NCBI GenBank assembly: GCA_001599755.1
Contig: BCHX01000005.1
Coordinates: 1,707,922 to 1,771,921 of the forward strand
Direction: 5' to 3'
DNA from: Gliomastix tumulicola
Lineage: Eukaryota > Ascomycota > Sordariomycetes > Hypocreales > Bionectriaceae
Length of the DNA stretch: 64,000 nucleotides
Below are positions 45,393 to 56,800 of this stretch, piece by piece. The position numbers were made by a program, and so were the translations under genes. The notes below the pieces were generated by a model. The model was given only the letters and a program-made list of their open reading frames with translations, was not told the origin of the DNA and made no database searches. Numbering within the stretch: position 1 is the stretch's first letter; every line of letters begins with the position of its first letter.

Positions 45393-46760
45393 CGTTTGTT
45401 ACGTCCGAGTTGACACGTAGATTGGATGAAATCGAAGAGTAGGCCGAGGGTAAGTTGGAAGATGGTGAGAGTGGACTGACAAAACAGATCTTGGTGCAAG
45501 TCTCGGGCTTTTCGCAATACAGAAACACGACGAGACGCAATGTGAGAATGGAAGACATGAATCACGGCTGAGCTGAAGTCGGTGGGCTCAAGTCGGTGAG
45601 TGCTCAGCCCGGCGACATGTCCACTAGCCCGAGCAAATACGTTGTTTGGTACACTGCATACCAACATGCTTCTGCTCGGCAAGCAGCCTGTGATATGCAT
45701 AACTCCAAGGTCACATAGAGATCCAGTTCGCTTCCGGCGGTGAGTCCATACCAATCACAGTTCAGAGCCACAGCAGCATAGTAGTCGAGCGACACTACGG
45801 CGCACGTTTGCAACGCCTCCCTAGCGAGAGTTGATGTTGCCCTTCACGGCGGTTTTGTGCATGAGTAATAAGTTTGATAGGTCAATTAGGAAGCGTCGTC
45901 GTTGCCTTCCGGTAGTATGCAAGTACCTCGAGCTGTCAACCTGGTGCTGAGTCTCGTCTCAAGATGGGCTCAGTCGATGCAGCACTTTGCCGTCACACAA
46001 GCATGGGCTGATGAGGAGTAAGTTGCACTCAATTTCAGCATTTTCTCATCCAACGATCACCGCATATGTGTGTCTTAGAAACGGTGCCCTTTAAAAGACG
46101 CATCAAGCATGTTATCGCCTCCTCGAAGGCAGGTGTTTGAATTCTGCAGCTTCAGTATAGGTTAGGTAGGAGGAGGAGCAAGGAACATCCTTCGTCGACA
46201 CCTCAGCTTTCAATGCCTATTTAGTGATGCGGATGCAAGACAACGCATGGCTATGGGTTTCGAACTACATTTCAGTAAATTCTTCAACGAGTGATTTCCA
46301 TGTCTTCTTAATTCTAGATGTTGTGATGGCTCACGAGTGGTGTCCTGGACAATAATGGTGGGGCAGCCTCTCCAACATGACGATCTCACCTGCAAAACAT
46401 CAAGATGGACGAATTACCAGCTCCTGGTGCCTGAATTGCGGAATAAAGGGCCGATCCAACTGCACTCTAAGCGATAAGCATTGCCTTTCAGACGTTTTCT
46501 CGGAGCCACAAAATGGGTTCTTCCCTTGAATCAGTACCCAACTTCCTATGACGTATGATGAGGTAACCGTCTGGAGACGAAGCTCCGTCATGCTCGGGCG
46601 GGATCGAAGGTGTATCGTAGATCGACTTTAAAAAGGCTACCACTCGAGGGGCATCTTCGTTTTGCAAACCTCTCCCCCTCTTAAACATAAACGTGATCAC
46701 AATCAACTTCCACTTCAACCACCAATTCAACCACTCTCACCTACCAACAACACCGCAATA
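45393..46760. other. Divergent intergenic region
   Basis: About 1.4 kb between the trypsin-fold gene (minus) and the small hydrophilic protein gene (plus). Short frames on both strands have no motif. The last 100 bases are a CA-rich leader (ATCACAATCAACTTCCAC). Confidence 0.5.
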
Positions 46761-47278
46761 ATGTCTGGAAACTCTTCCGTCGGACAGGCCAGCGTCTACG
46801 AGGCTGGCGACCAGAGGAATTCCAAGGCCTCCGAGCTCAACCAGTCCGTCCCTTACGAGGAGGGCAAGATCAACTCGCACTCGAACCTGGACTCCAGTAT
46901 GTCGCATCGCACCACCCGCTCCATGATTGCTGTCTGGGGAGAACAATGTTACTAACATGCGCCACCAGAGGATGAGCGTTCCATCGCCAACCGCCTAGCT
47001 GCTGAGGAGGTTCGTCATATTCCGAGCCCGGGGACATAGGTCATCTGCTAATGCGTTTCCACAGCGTCGCGGCGAGCCCGAGGACGACCCTGAGACTGCC
47101 ATGTCCAAGAAGGACCCTACTCTGCCGGTACGTTGCCTCGCCTTGTGTCCGGGACATTGACGCTGACATCCATCTACAGGCCAAGATGCACGGCAACGAG
47201 CCTTCCAGGGGAGCCAAGATCGACGCCCAGCTCCAGGCCGAGGAGGAGGAGCTCCTGAAGAGGAAGGGCAAGGCGTAA
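46761..47278 (+). CDS. Small hydrophilic protein of unknown function
   Basis: Four exons, 46761-46896, 46969-47009, 47065-47127 and 47180-47278, encode 112 residues; the phase is continuous and branch points (ACTAAC, GCTAATG) are present. The protein is MSGNSSVGQASVYEAGDQRN..., with NLDSKDERSIANRLAAEERRGEPEDDPE and MHGNEPSRGAKIDAQLQAEEEELLKRKGKA. It has almost no hydrophobic core, many Gly, Ser, Glu, Lys and Asn, and a C-terminal charged helix. I recognise it as a conserved fungal hydrophilin-like type but know no defined function. The four-exon structure for so small a protein supports a real gene. Confidence 0.82.
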
Positions 47279-48030
47279 ACGGGTTCACATGTTAGCGTTG
47301 GGACATAGACAGGGTCACCACGGCGTTACGGAATCACGACTTCACACGGTAGCTGTTACGAATCGACCAGCTTCACGATCTTGTCTGACCGCGTTCCATG
47401 AACTGTGACTGTGCGTAGATGGGTCGAGGAACACGATTCGGTTCGAGAGACGATAGCGAATCCTGGCAAATGATGTGCTTCCATTGACGGCTATACTAGT
47501 ATGCTAAAGAAGACGATATAAACACTGATATTTCAGTTAGCACTGGATCGAGAACCAGAAAGCAGAGGAGAGCAGATTGAAGAAATTGTTCGTGGTCAGG
47601 ATATGTAAGAATTGGATATCAGCTTGCCACCTGGTATAGCGACTCCGGCGAGAGTGCCACCAGGCAGAATCAAACGCAAATTACCTCATCATGGAAACTG
47701 GGAAAAAGACAACGCATTCGACTTACCATTGGCACTGCACTCCCGGCATGGGGCGCGTTCTGTCGTGACAGAAATTTTCGCGGTGTTGGCGAGAGGTTGG
47801 AAGAATAGAAGAGGGAGCTCTCAGCCTTCCAGAAATTTTACCAGCAGGAGAAGACCCACTTACCATGCCCCACCACTTTCACGACCCCACCCCTCCGGTC
47901 CGGCGAAATTATGACCCGTGAATTTTAGTTAGGGCAATGGAGATTTTCTGCCCGCACACTGTAGCTGACAAAAAGTAATTGGAGAATCCCCGGCGCATCA
48001 AAGCATCAGACAACAACCACCTCCCTAACG
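47279..48030. other. Intergenic region upstream of eL14
   Basis: About 750 bases; it holds the promoter and leader of the ribosomal protein gene. A C/A-rich segment with CACCACTTTCACGACCCC near 47870-47890 precedes the leader. A 100-codon plus-strand frame here shows no family. Confidence 0.5.
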
Positions 48031-48157
48031 GTAAGCACATTCGACAGTCGGTACGAACTCCCATCCCTCTCTCGAAGAGACCTTCCTCCCTCCTGCAAGG
48101 CTCTCTGCGCGCAGAATCAAGAAAACATCGACTAACCAGGACGCATTTTCCTTGCAG
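48031..48157 (+). other. 5' leader intron of the eL14 gene
   Basis: GTAAGC at 48031 and TTGCAG ending at 48157, with an ACTAAC branch sequence near 48131, frame a 127-nt intron ending 11 bases before the ATG at 48169. Leader introns are common in fungal ribosomal protein genes. Confidence 0.65.
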
Positions 48158-48168
48158 ACAACCACACA

Positions 48169-48695
48169 ATGGGTGAAGCATTGATCGAGGGTTCCGCCTG
48201 GCGCCTCGTTGAGGTTGGCCGTGTCATTGTCATCAATGGCGACCACCCCGACTCCGGCAAGCTCGCCGCTGTCGTCGAGATCATCGACCACAAGCGTGTA
48301 CGTTTTTTTTTTTTTTGAATGATTCCTGCAAGGATGACCGGGAATATGGGAACAAAGGGCTGACATTGAGTTATCCGCAGGTGCTCGCCGAGGGCCCCTC
48401 CGACGACCCTGAGCTGGCCACCATCCGCCAGTCCATCCCCCTCTCCAAGGCCCTCCTCTCCCACCTCAAGATCGAGGGCCTCAACCGGGGCTCCCGCCAC
48501 GCCGCCCTGAAGGCCGCCTGGGACAAGTCCGAGATCGACGCCAAGTGGCAGGAGTCCAACTGGGCCAAGAAGCGCGGCCAGGCCCAGCGGAGGAAGGCTC
48601 TCACCGACTTCGAGCGCTTCAAGGTTCTCCGCCTGAAGAAGCAGCGACGATTCGAGGAGCGCAAGGCCCTCGCCAAGGTCAAGGCCTCCGCATAG
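48169..48695 (+). CDS. rpl14: 60S ribosomal protein eL14
   Basis: Two coding exons, 48169-48297 and 48381-48695, encode 147 residues; a further intron lies in the 5' leader. The protein starts [50 protein letters not shown], the KOW-like beta-barrel of eL14, followed by the conserved RQSIPLSKALLSHLKIEGLNRGSRHAALKAAWDKSEIDAKWQESNWAKK and the basic tail LTDFERFKVLRLKKQRRFEERKALAKVKASA. It is a structural protein of the large ribosomal subunit. The coding region has high GC and strong third-position C/G bias, as expected for a highly expressed gene. Confidence 0.96.
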
Positions 48696-49778
48696 ACGAC
48701 CATGACAACACCACCACCACCAACGAACCCACAACAAAAATCAACGAAAATCTCGATATCTACCGGGCGGGGAGGGACCAAAAAGGGATTGATGGGAGCG
48801 CATTTAGAACCAGGAAGACAGGAGCATGGGACGGCTGAGAGTTTCGGTATACGGTCCCCGTAACGGTAGGCCGTAACGGTCACGCTGAAGGGGGGGAAAC
48901 CGGGGAACCTTGCGCCCGATTGTTGTTTGTCCTTGGAAGACTACATGTCACACATCATCTTAATGATGAACGGCGTCATTACGGCAATTCAGAACCAAAT
49001 GAATTTTAAAGGCACAATGGAGTATACTGAGGATCAATGTGAATTGTTGTAACATTCAACGGACGACTCCAGATGGTGACTGCTTTCCCCAACGATGATA
49101 CCGTTTCTTCTAAGTGATAACCACTCTGATAAACTATAGTATTACCAAGTGCTCCTGTAATGATGGACATAGACCTGCTTGGGAAATCTTCTGGCTTCCA
49201 CGTCCTACCATGCCACCTTGAGCGTCATCCCGCAGTCACGTGAGGGGCAGCCCACACTCAGATACACACCACCCTGAGGGAGTCAAGGCCGTGAGACAGC
49301 AGTCAGCGGCTGGGACATCCAAGGCTTATTGAGTTAAACAAGCCAGTAAGCTCACGAAGAATTGATTGCCATCTGAAATCCATGCTTCCCTTTCGCGGAC
49401 TCGACTCAATACCCTCGTTTTCACCAAGACCTTGTGGGTGGTGCGAAGGCGATAGGTGAGGGGTGTAAATACAGGGCCACTACCTACTCTAGCTTAGCGC
49501 CCCTCACCCACCAAACCCTAGACAGAATTGCGCTGGCTGTGGTAGTTTTGCTTCACAAACCGCCGGCGAGACGTAATACCAGGCCTTTCAGACGACAAAC
49601 CAAGGTCCGCATACAACGGTGAGCTCCCAGACACGATCGCTTACCCCCCCGACGACGAAGTTCTGCTCGCCGCACCCGCGATAGAGCCAGAATTTCCGAG
49701 TGCACTTCCCCGCAATTGGGCGAATTTCGAACTGACCTGGAATTTCCCCTCCTCCCCCCCCTCTAGACACAAGACACG
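48696..49778. other. Intergenic region upstream of NAC alpha
   Basis: About 1.1 kb. AT-rich in its middle (48900-49150), then a C/A-rich segment leading into the NAC alpha leader. A pyrimidine-rich run ending CTCTAG at 49765 may be a leader intron acceptor. No gene seen. Confidence 0.5.
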
Positions 49779-50569
49779 ATGGCGAACCCCAGAGTCGAGG
49801 AACTTCCCGATGAGGAGCCCCAGAAGGCTACCGTCGACGAGCAGGAGGAGGACACCAGCGACGAGTCCGGCGACGAGGCTGAGGGTCTCCCCGCCGGCTC
49901 GTCTGCCGTCATCCACTCCCGAAACGAGAAGAAGGCCCGCAAGGCCCTCGAGAAGCTGAACCTGACCCGTGTCCAGGGCATTACCCGTGTGACTCTGCGC
50001 CGTCCTAAGAATGTACGTCTGGAACACTTGGAACACTCGCCGTGACATGGAGGGGAGGAGGGCGATTGTGGTGGTGGTGGTGGTGGTGGTGGTGTGTGAT
50101 CTGGAAGCTAAGTCTTGGCTCTGAATAGATGCTCTTCGTCATCAACAACCCCGAGGTCTACAAGTCTCCCAACAGCAACACCTACATGTGAGTTCTACGA
50201 CAAAATATCCCTGCGGGGCGAAACGGGTTTTTGCTAAGTGGTGGAAAACACAGTGTCTTTGGTGAGGCCAAGATCGAGGACCTCAACGCCTCCGCCCAGC
50301 AGGCCGCCGCCGCGCAGCTCGCCCAGGCCAACGCCGAGGCCGATCACTCCGGCCACAGCCACAGCCACGGCGAGCCCAGCGCCGCCGGCGAGAAGGCTGA
50401 GGCCAAGAAGGAGGAGGAGGCTGACGAGGACGTGGACACCACGGGCGTCGAGGATAAGGACATCGAGCTCGTCATGACCCAGGCCAGCGTCAGCCGCGCC
50501 AAGGCCGTGAAGGCGCTCAGGGAGAACGACAACGACATTGTCAATTCCATCATGGCACTGAGTCTGTAA
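49779..50569 (+). CDS. egd2: Nascent polypeptide-associated complex subunit alpha
   Basis: Three exons, 49779-50012, 50129-50187 and 50254-50569, encode 202 residues. An acidic N-terminus ([16 protein letters not shown]) is followed by the NAC domain: [61 protein letters not shown]. After an Ala-rich and His-rich linker ([10 protein letters not shown]) comes the UBA-like domain ([40 protein letters not shown]). With the beta subunit it binds nascent chains at the ribosome exit and prevents mistargeting. The first intron carries a (GGT)n run. It lies 1.1 kb from eL14, another translation gene in the same direction. Confidence 0.95.
50069..50094. repeat. (GGT)n microsatellite in an intron
   Basis: About eight GGT/GTG units in the first intron of the NAC alpha gene. 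Confidence 0.85.
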
Positions 50570-51092
50570 GTTCCTTAAGCGTCGAGACTGGTCTATGTTC
50601 CCTCATCCCTGTTTCTCGAGATTCGGATGACGGACAAGGGAGGGCAAAAGCAAAAAAGGGTTTGTGCCGGGAAAGGCACCTTTGGCTCTTGCAGATTTAG
50701 CGAATCGTTCTGAGTCTGCTCAAAAATTGAAACATACAAGACCTTGTATTTGCGTTCTGTCTGGTGATAGGTATGTGGACGACGTCTAACTGAGCAGCTC
50801 CCGAGTCTCGACCAGCACACCACAATATCCCTGAAGATACCGTGGAAAGAAAGAGTCTGACCTTTCTGAAGAAGATATTTTGGAAGTCCTGTTTAATTTA
50901 ATAATCTCGTAAGCACCGATGCTATAACATGGAATGCTTCCGGAGCTCCGACTGAAGGGGTGGAGTCACGCCTGGCTTCACGTGACCTCGAATCCGGAGG
51001 TTCTCGCATCGGGATCCATTCGGTAAATTCAGACAACACGCAGCCAGGACATCACCCTTTCATTCCCTCACAGACCCCCAAATACCATCACA
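50570..51092. other. Intergenic region upstream of ATP synthase subunit d
   Basis: About 520 bases with the 3' end of NAC alpha and the promoter of ATP7. CACGTGAC near 50979-50986 is an E-box-like palindrome. No other feature. Confidence 0.45.
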
Positions 51093-51871
51093 ATGGCCAC
51101 CGTAAGTCCCTCCTAACCCCCCTCCGATGAATCAATTCATTGAGACGCACCCCTGGACGCTGTCGGCGTCCCGATTGCTCGTCAATTGACCCAGGCCGAT
51201 GAGCTAATTTTTCCTGCCCCCCTCTCTGTAGCGAAGCGCCGCCCTCAAGCTCGACTGGACCAAGGTCACCAGCTCGCTCGGCCTCCGCGGCCAGACCGTC
51301 TCCTCGCTGCAGGCCTTCAAGAAGCGCAACGAGGACGCGCGCCGCAAGGTCCAGCAGCTGTCGGAGCAGCCCACGACGGTCGACTTCGCCGCCTACCGCG
51401 CCGTGCTCAAGAACCGCGCCATCGTCGACGAGATCGAGAAGCGCTTCAAGGACTTCAAGCCCACCACCTACGACGTCACCCGCCAGGTCAAGGCCATCGA
51501 CGCCTTCGAGATCGAGGCCGTCAAGAATGCCGAGGCCACCAAGCAGGCCGTCGACCTCGAGCTCAAGGACCTCGCCGCTACCCTGAAGAACATTGAGGAG
51601 GCCAGGCCGTTCGAGGACCTCACTGTCGTACGTACAACCGTGTTGACGAGGGATCTGGTTTGCCGCGTGTACGGGCTGTGGCTGACATTTGGATCTAGGA
51701 CGAGGTTGCTGCTGCCGAGAAGTCGATTGACGAGAAGACCAACGAGCTCGTCTCCAAGGGTCGCTGGATGGTGCCGGGATACAAGGTATGTCACTCTGGA
51801 GCCTGTCGAGATGGTATGCATGTTCTGACCCCCCGAAACAGGAGAAGTTTGGCGATCTGGCCGTTGTGTAA
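51093..51871 (+). CDS. atp7: ATP synthase subunit d, mitochondrial
   Basis: Four exons, 51093-51101, 51232-51627, 51699-51785 and 51842-51871, encode 173 residues. The first coding exon is only MAT; the TAG acceptor before CGA gives the family's [22 protein letters not shown] start. The chain continues [63 protein letters not shown] and, at the end, [20 protein letters not shown], all typical of fungal subunit d. It forms part of the peripheral stalk of F1Fo ATP synthase on the matrix side of the inner membrane. No classical presequence is seen, as in fungal homologues. Confidence 0.95.
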
Positions 51872-52402
51872 ACAACTCGAATCTTTCTTTACCCCAGATA
51901 AACAGATTCCCTTTGTATTCTAGCCTTGTAGATACGAAATACCGCGGGCAACAGCAGCTTGCCTTCCTTTATTCCTACTGAGGGGTTGCCCCCCATTGCC
52001 GTGATACGAACCACGGGTCTCTGCCATCTTTAGCCTGGATAATCTGGTAGCTTGAAGAGCCGAGACCCTTTGACCCGACCTCCTCGGCCGACACAAGACG
52101 CCACGAATTCCAGTCCCATGGACGACTTGAGCACTATTCGCATTCGGAGCAGGTCATGGGCACGTCGTCTGATCATAGCTTTCGTCAATCCTAATTCACT
52201 ACAAGAACACATGCATAATGACCAATAGCTATTCGCCCGATTCCAGAAGCCTCAACTCCCCCCTCCCGTAGCTGTGTTTCCCCAAAAAGATTGGTGGGCA
52301 ATTTCCCAGATTTCCTGTCTGTCCAATCGAGCCGAATATCTATCCTATTGCGGTCTCGCTCTCGCTTTCATATTCTCTCTCTAATATGTCCCCCAGCTGT
52401 AC
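51872..52402. other. Convergent 3' spacer
   Basis: About 530 bases between the 3' ends of ATP7 (plus) and UBC13 (minus). No gene seen. Confidence 0.55.
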
Positions 52403-53083
52403 TTAGGTTGGTACCGCGTATTTCTGGGTCCATTCTCTCGCCGTCGCGATGGCGGCCTGCTCGTTCTCCTTCCAGCTCTTGGCAACGTCGGCGGCGAGCG
52501 GGTCGTCAGGGTTGGGGGCGCCGAGGAGGGCCTGGATGGAGAGGAGGATGGTCCGGATCTGGAGGGCGGGTGACCAGTTGTCTGGAGGAGGAGGATGTCT
52601 CAGTTAGCTTAGACCTTCACATATAGAGGTTAGGCGGTGGTGCGGAAAACCTACTCTTCAGGACATCGAGGCAGATGCGGCCGAGCTTGTCGACGTTGGG
52701 GTGGAAGATCTTGGTGAGGAAGCGGATCTTGGGCGCCGTCATGGGGTAGTCGTCGGGGAGGAAGAGCTCGAGCTTGAAGACGCCGCCTGCCCGTTCGGTT
52801 TGTCAGCTACCCGCAGCAGCGGCGCACACACACTTGCAAGTCTGGGCGGCGCGTTCGCGCACCTTCGTAGGGGGATTGTGAGGGGCCGTGGATCTCGACG
52901 TCAAAGTAGCGGAGGTTGTCTTCGTGGGGGACGGCGCTGATGCCAGGAACACTGTGAGACATGCATGAGTCAACCGTCTTGCACAAAAGTAGGAGAGACC
53001 CTTGCTATCGGGGGGGAAAAGTAAACGTACGGCTCGGCCATCAGCCTCTCCGTCTCCTTGATGATACGCTTAGGGAGAGCCAT
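52403..53083 (-). CDS. ubc13: Ubiquitin-conjugating enzyme E2, UBC13 (UBE2N)
   Basis: Four exons on the minus strand, 53083-53031, 52951-52863, 52786-52655 and 52581-52403, encode 150 residues. The chain reads [63 protein letters not shown]..., then [58 protein letters not shown]. The HPN motif and active-site Cys86 are in place. The ALPKRI start, the HEDNLRYF segment and APNPDDPL identify the UBC13 class rather than UBC4 or UBC1. With an Mms2-type partner it builds Lys63-linked ubiquitin chains in error-free post-replication repair. It is divergent from the MTC5 gene, with a 778-base spacer. Confidence 0.95.
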
Positions 53084-53861
53084 GTCTGTCTGCACTGAAG
53101 AAAGCAAACGAAAAAATCGCACACGGTGACCAGGTTGCCAAAAGGTCGGGTGTGAGTCCCGTCAGATCAAAAAAGCAGAGGTGTTGCGCCTGGATGTTGC
53201 TGAGGCGGGGCACGTTTCTGGTTGCAGGGCGAAGAGGGGTGGGTGACTGGCGTTTGAGAGAAGAGTGAGCGAGGGCGAGTCGAAATGAATACGAGAAGGG
53301 GTAGAGCAGTTGCGGGTGCGGGTGTGTATGTGTGTGTGTGTGTGTGTGTGTAACACAAGAGCACAGGTGATTATGAATCAGGAGCCGGGCGGTCGGACTG
53401 AATACAGGGCTGGTGATGTGGACGATTGCTGGAATCAGGTGCGACCCGACGAATTGTCCTGCATTTGGTGATGCCACTGCCGACGGGCGACGAGGGCCCA
53501 CTTTTGGGCGGTCCGTGTCCGTGGACGGCATACCCTGGAGTCAGGTACCTGCACCACCAAAATTGGCTGGGACGGTACCTCGACACCAGCCATCCGCGTC
53601 GACCAGTCGACTTTTACGAGGCCCCCACTGTCGAATTGGCTCTGTACGACCTCACTTTCATCATCATCTCGGGATTCATGACCTATCAAGCCGTGGCCTC
53701 GGCGCCACTCTAAGGTAGTGGGGAGAACAGCTCGCGTATTGACACCCCCCGACAATCTCCCAGTGTCCCGTCCCCGTCCCGGTCTTCTTATGCCCGTCCG
53801 TCGTAGTGTCGAATCGACATGAGTCGCATCCCGCATCATCGCGAACCTCGCAGGCTGCAGT
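53084..53861. promoter_or_regulatory. Divergent promoter region (UBC13 / MTC5)
   Basis: A 778-base spacer between two divergent start codons. It carries a (TG)n microsatellite at 53322-53351. Short frames on either strand show no family resemblance. Confidence 0.45.
53322..53351. repeat. (TG)n microsatellite
   Basis: About 14 TG units with one interruption in the spacer between UBC13 and MTC5; on the minus strand it makes a run of CA. Confidence 0.88.
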
Positions 53862-56800
53862 ATGCCGTTCGACATGTCCGCCGGAGAGCTGCCCAGGAAG
53901 GGCAAGGGCAAGATCATCAAGTCGGCCTTTGACAGCGAGAGCTTCGAGTCTGACGGCACCATCCACGTCGACGGGCTCGTCGGCTCGGCGACCATCTCAC
54001 CGTCCGGCCGGGATATCGCCCTGGCCTCGCCCGAGGGACTCGCCATTGTCGATCTTGACTCCCCGTTCAACCCGCCTAGAAGGCTGCGTAGTCACGGGCA
54101 GCCATGGCTCGTCACGGACGTGCAGTGGTCGCCGTTTGCTGCGCGCGACTACTGGGTCGTGTCGACGGCGAACCACCGCGCCCTCGTCTGGAACCTGAGC
54201 CTGCGAGAGGACTCCAACACGGGAGCTATAGAGCACTCCCTGCAGGGTCATAGTCGCGCCATCACAGACATCAACTTCTCCGCCCACCACCCGGACATCC
54301 TCGCCACGTGCTCGGTTGACGGCTTCGTCCACTACTGGGATCTGCGGCGGCCTAAACAGCCCGCAATCACCTTCTGCGACTACTTTGCCGGTGCCACGCA
54401 GGTCAAGTTTAACCGCCTTGATCCGCATGTCCTGGCGTCATCCCATGACCGCTGGCTGCATATCTGGGATCAGCGACAGCCTGTCGACCCCCAAAAGTCC
54501 ATCATGTCTCATACCTCCAAGATCTACGGGGTCGACTGGAATAGACAGCGAGCAACTGGTATTGCCACGTGCTCGCTCGACAAGACCATCAAGTTCTGGG
54601 ACTATGCATCCGAGATCAACGAGCCGGAGCACATCATCCGCACCAACTTCCCCGTATGGAGGGCTCGGCACACGCCGTTCGGCTCGGCCATGCTCGCCAT
54701 GCCGCAGAACGAGCCTGGCGACCTGTACCTGTACGACCTGCAGTCGCCGACCCAGACGCCGGACGGCAAGGCAACCGAGCCCGTCGCCATCTTCCCAGGT
54801 CATGGCCATCATAAGGCGAAGGAATTCCTGTGGAGGAGCCGCGGCGGGATCTCGGAGGACAGGGCCGCCGACCACCGCGAGTTCCAGCTCGTGTCGTGGG
54901 GCGCCGACAACGAGCTGAGGCTTCAGTGCATGGACGCTGATGTTCTGGCGTCGGTCGGATACACCAAGGGAGCCCCGGCGCCCGAGGGTCTCGTGCTGAC
55001 TCGTAAGGGAGCGACGTATAAGACATTTCGCACTGTCGACGATCGGTCGAACCGTGATCGGAGGATGGGCACGATGAGCGACCTGCGGGCTAGTGTATCG
55101 GGTGTAGTTGACAGACAGAGTGCCCTGACTATGGGCATGAACTCAGGGCCACATGGCAGACACTCGAGAGTGGGTTGGCGCGGTCCTTCAATGAAAGCTA
55201 AGGTCAAGGTGAAGCGAGACCGCACCCAATCTCAAATAGGATGGCTTCGTGGCGTCACCATGGCGAAGCGGGCCACTTCTTCCGGACGACCCAAGAGGCA
55301 GATGTCGAAAGATTCGAGCGTGTTCGGGCACGGGTATCCCGATGACGGTTGGGGCGAGCCGGATACTGTCCAGGATGAGCTCCTCCGCATCAGCACGCAG
55401 ATACCCAAGGTGAAGTGGGAGAACATTGACTTTGATAGCCTCACGTTGAATGCTTCGCTGAACGGGCCCTGGGGAGCCGGTGGAGAGACCATCTTCATGA
55501 AAGTCAGAATCGACTTACCAGAAGCTTACCCGACCCTCGCCGCGCCACACTTCATGATTGAGAAGACCTCGTTCCTGCCTGAAGAGACCCGCCAGCGCCT
55601 CACCCGCGAGATACACCAACTGGCCGACCGCTTTTTGAGCAGAAAGCAGAATTGCCTCGAGGTCGCCTTTACATACCTCCTCGGCGAGATCGACCTCGAA
55701 TCGAGCACCACGTTTTTCAAGAACGTCCGCGACCTCGACGACGGCATAGGCGGCATGGCTGGTGAAAGCTCCAGCAGCGAGGAGGACGAAGACATCCCGG
55801 CTGGCGGATCGGCGACCATGTCACAGGAGCTCCCCCCGCCCATAGAGAATGATTCCGCTCTCGCGCCAACCAGCAGACTCGCGGTTCCGCCGCCGCCCAG
55901 AACCTGCGGCGCCCGATTCTCACTAGATGGCAGGCTTGTTTGCTTCTTCCCTACCAAGGAAGAGAAGGCACGCGCCCTGCTGTCGAGCACGCTCGAAGGC
56001 CAAAAGGAACGTCCTAAGGGCGAACCGTTCTTTGCGGGCTTCGGCCGATTGACGTTTGAGACTCCTCAGAGACATAAGCAGGCTCCTGACGAGGCCTCGG
56101 CGGACAACAACGACTCGGATTCGGACGACTCGCTGGACTCGTCATCCTCGTCGAGCGACTCGGAGTCCATGATTCATAAGATGAGTCTGTGGTACCGCCC
56201 CAACCGGCAGCTGCGCAAGACCTGGAGCGAAGACCGATCCGTGCGATCCAGCGGCGGCGGCACTGGGACGGGCATCGGCACAGGCACAGGCACCATCACG
56301 AGCCGCCGTAAGCAGGGCCGGCCGCGCAGCCTGACGTCGATCCATGACTTCCGCTGGGTGCTGCCTTCCAAGAGGGAACTCGCCCGGGAGTACGCCATTT
56401 TCGGAGACGGCGGCGACGTCTGCGAGCACAATGCCGCGATTGCGAAGAAATACGGCTACACCGACATTGCAGATGTGTGGCACTACCTGGTGCTCCTGCT
56501 CCGCAAGGGCATCCCTCTCGAAATCCTCGACCACCAGGATACCCGACGCAGCTCCATCCTCGTCATTGCGCGAGACGTCGTGGCGCGCTGCGCAGAGGAC
56601 ACCGACGCCTGCGCGCAGTACAAGGAGCTGCCGGAGGGACAGTGCCTCGAGGGCAGGGTGAAATGGGGCGAGCATCCGTTGGCCCAGGGCTTCATCTCGG
56701 ATGTCTTTGAGCACTACGAGAAGGCGGCGGATATCCAGATGCTGGCCATGCTGTCCTGCATCTTCAGCGAGTCATCCGCCGATGACCCAGTTGCCTACGC

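Noticed and set aside
46400..46730. Minus-strand frame upstream of the small hydrophilic protein gene
   Set aside because: It overlaps the promoter and leader of a better supported gene and has no recognisable domain.
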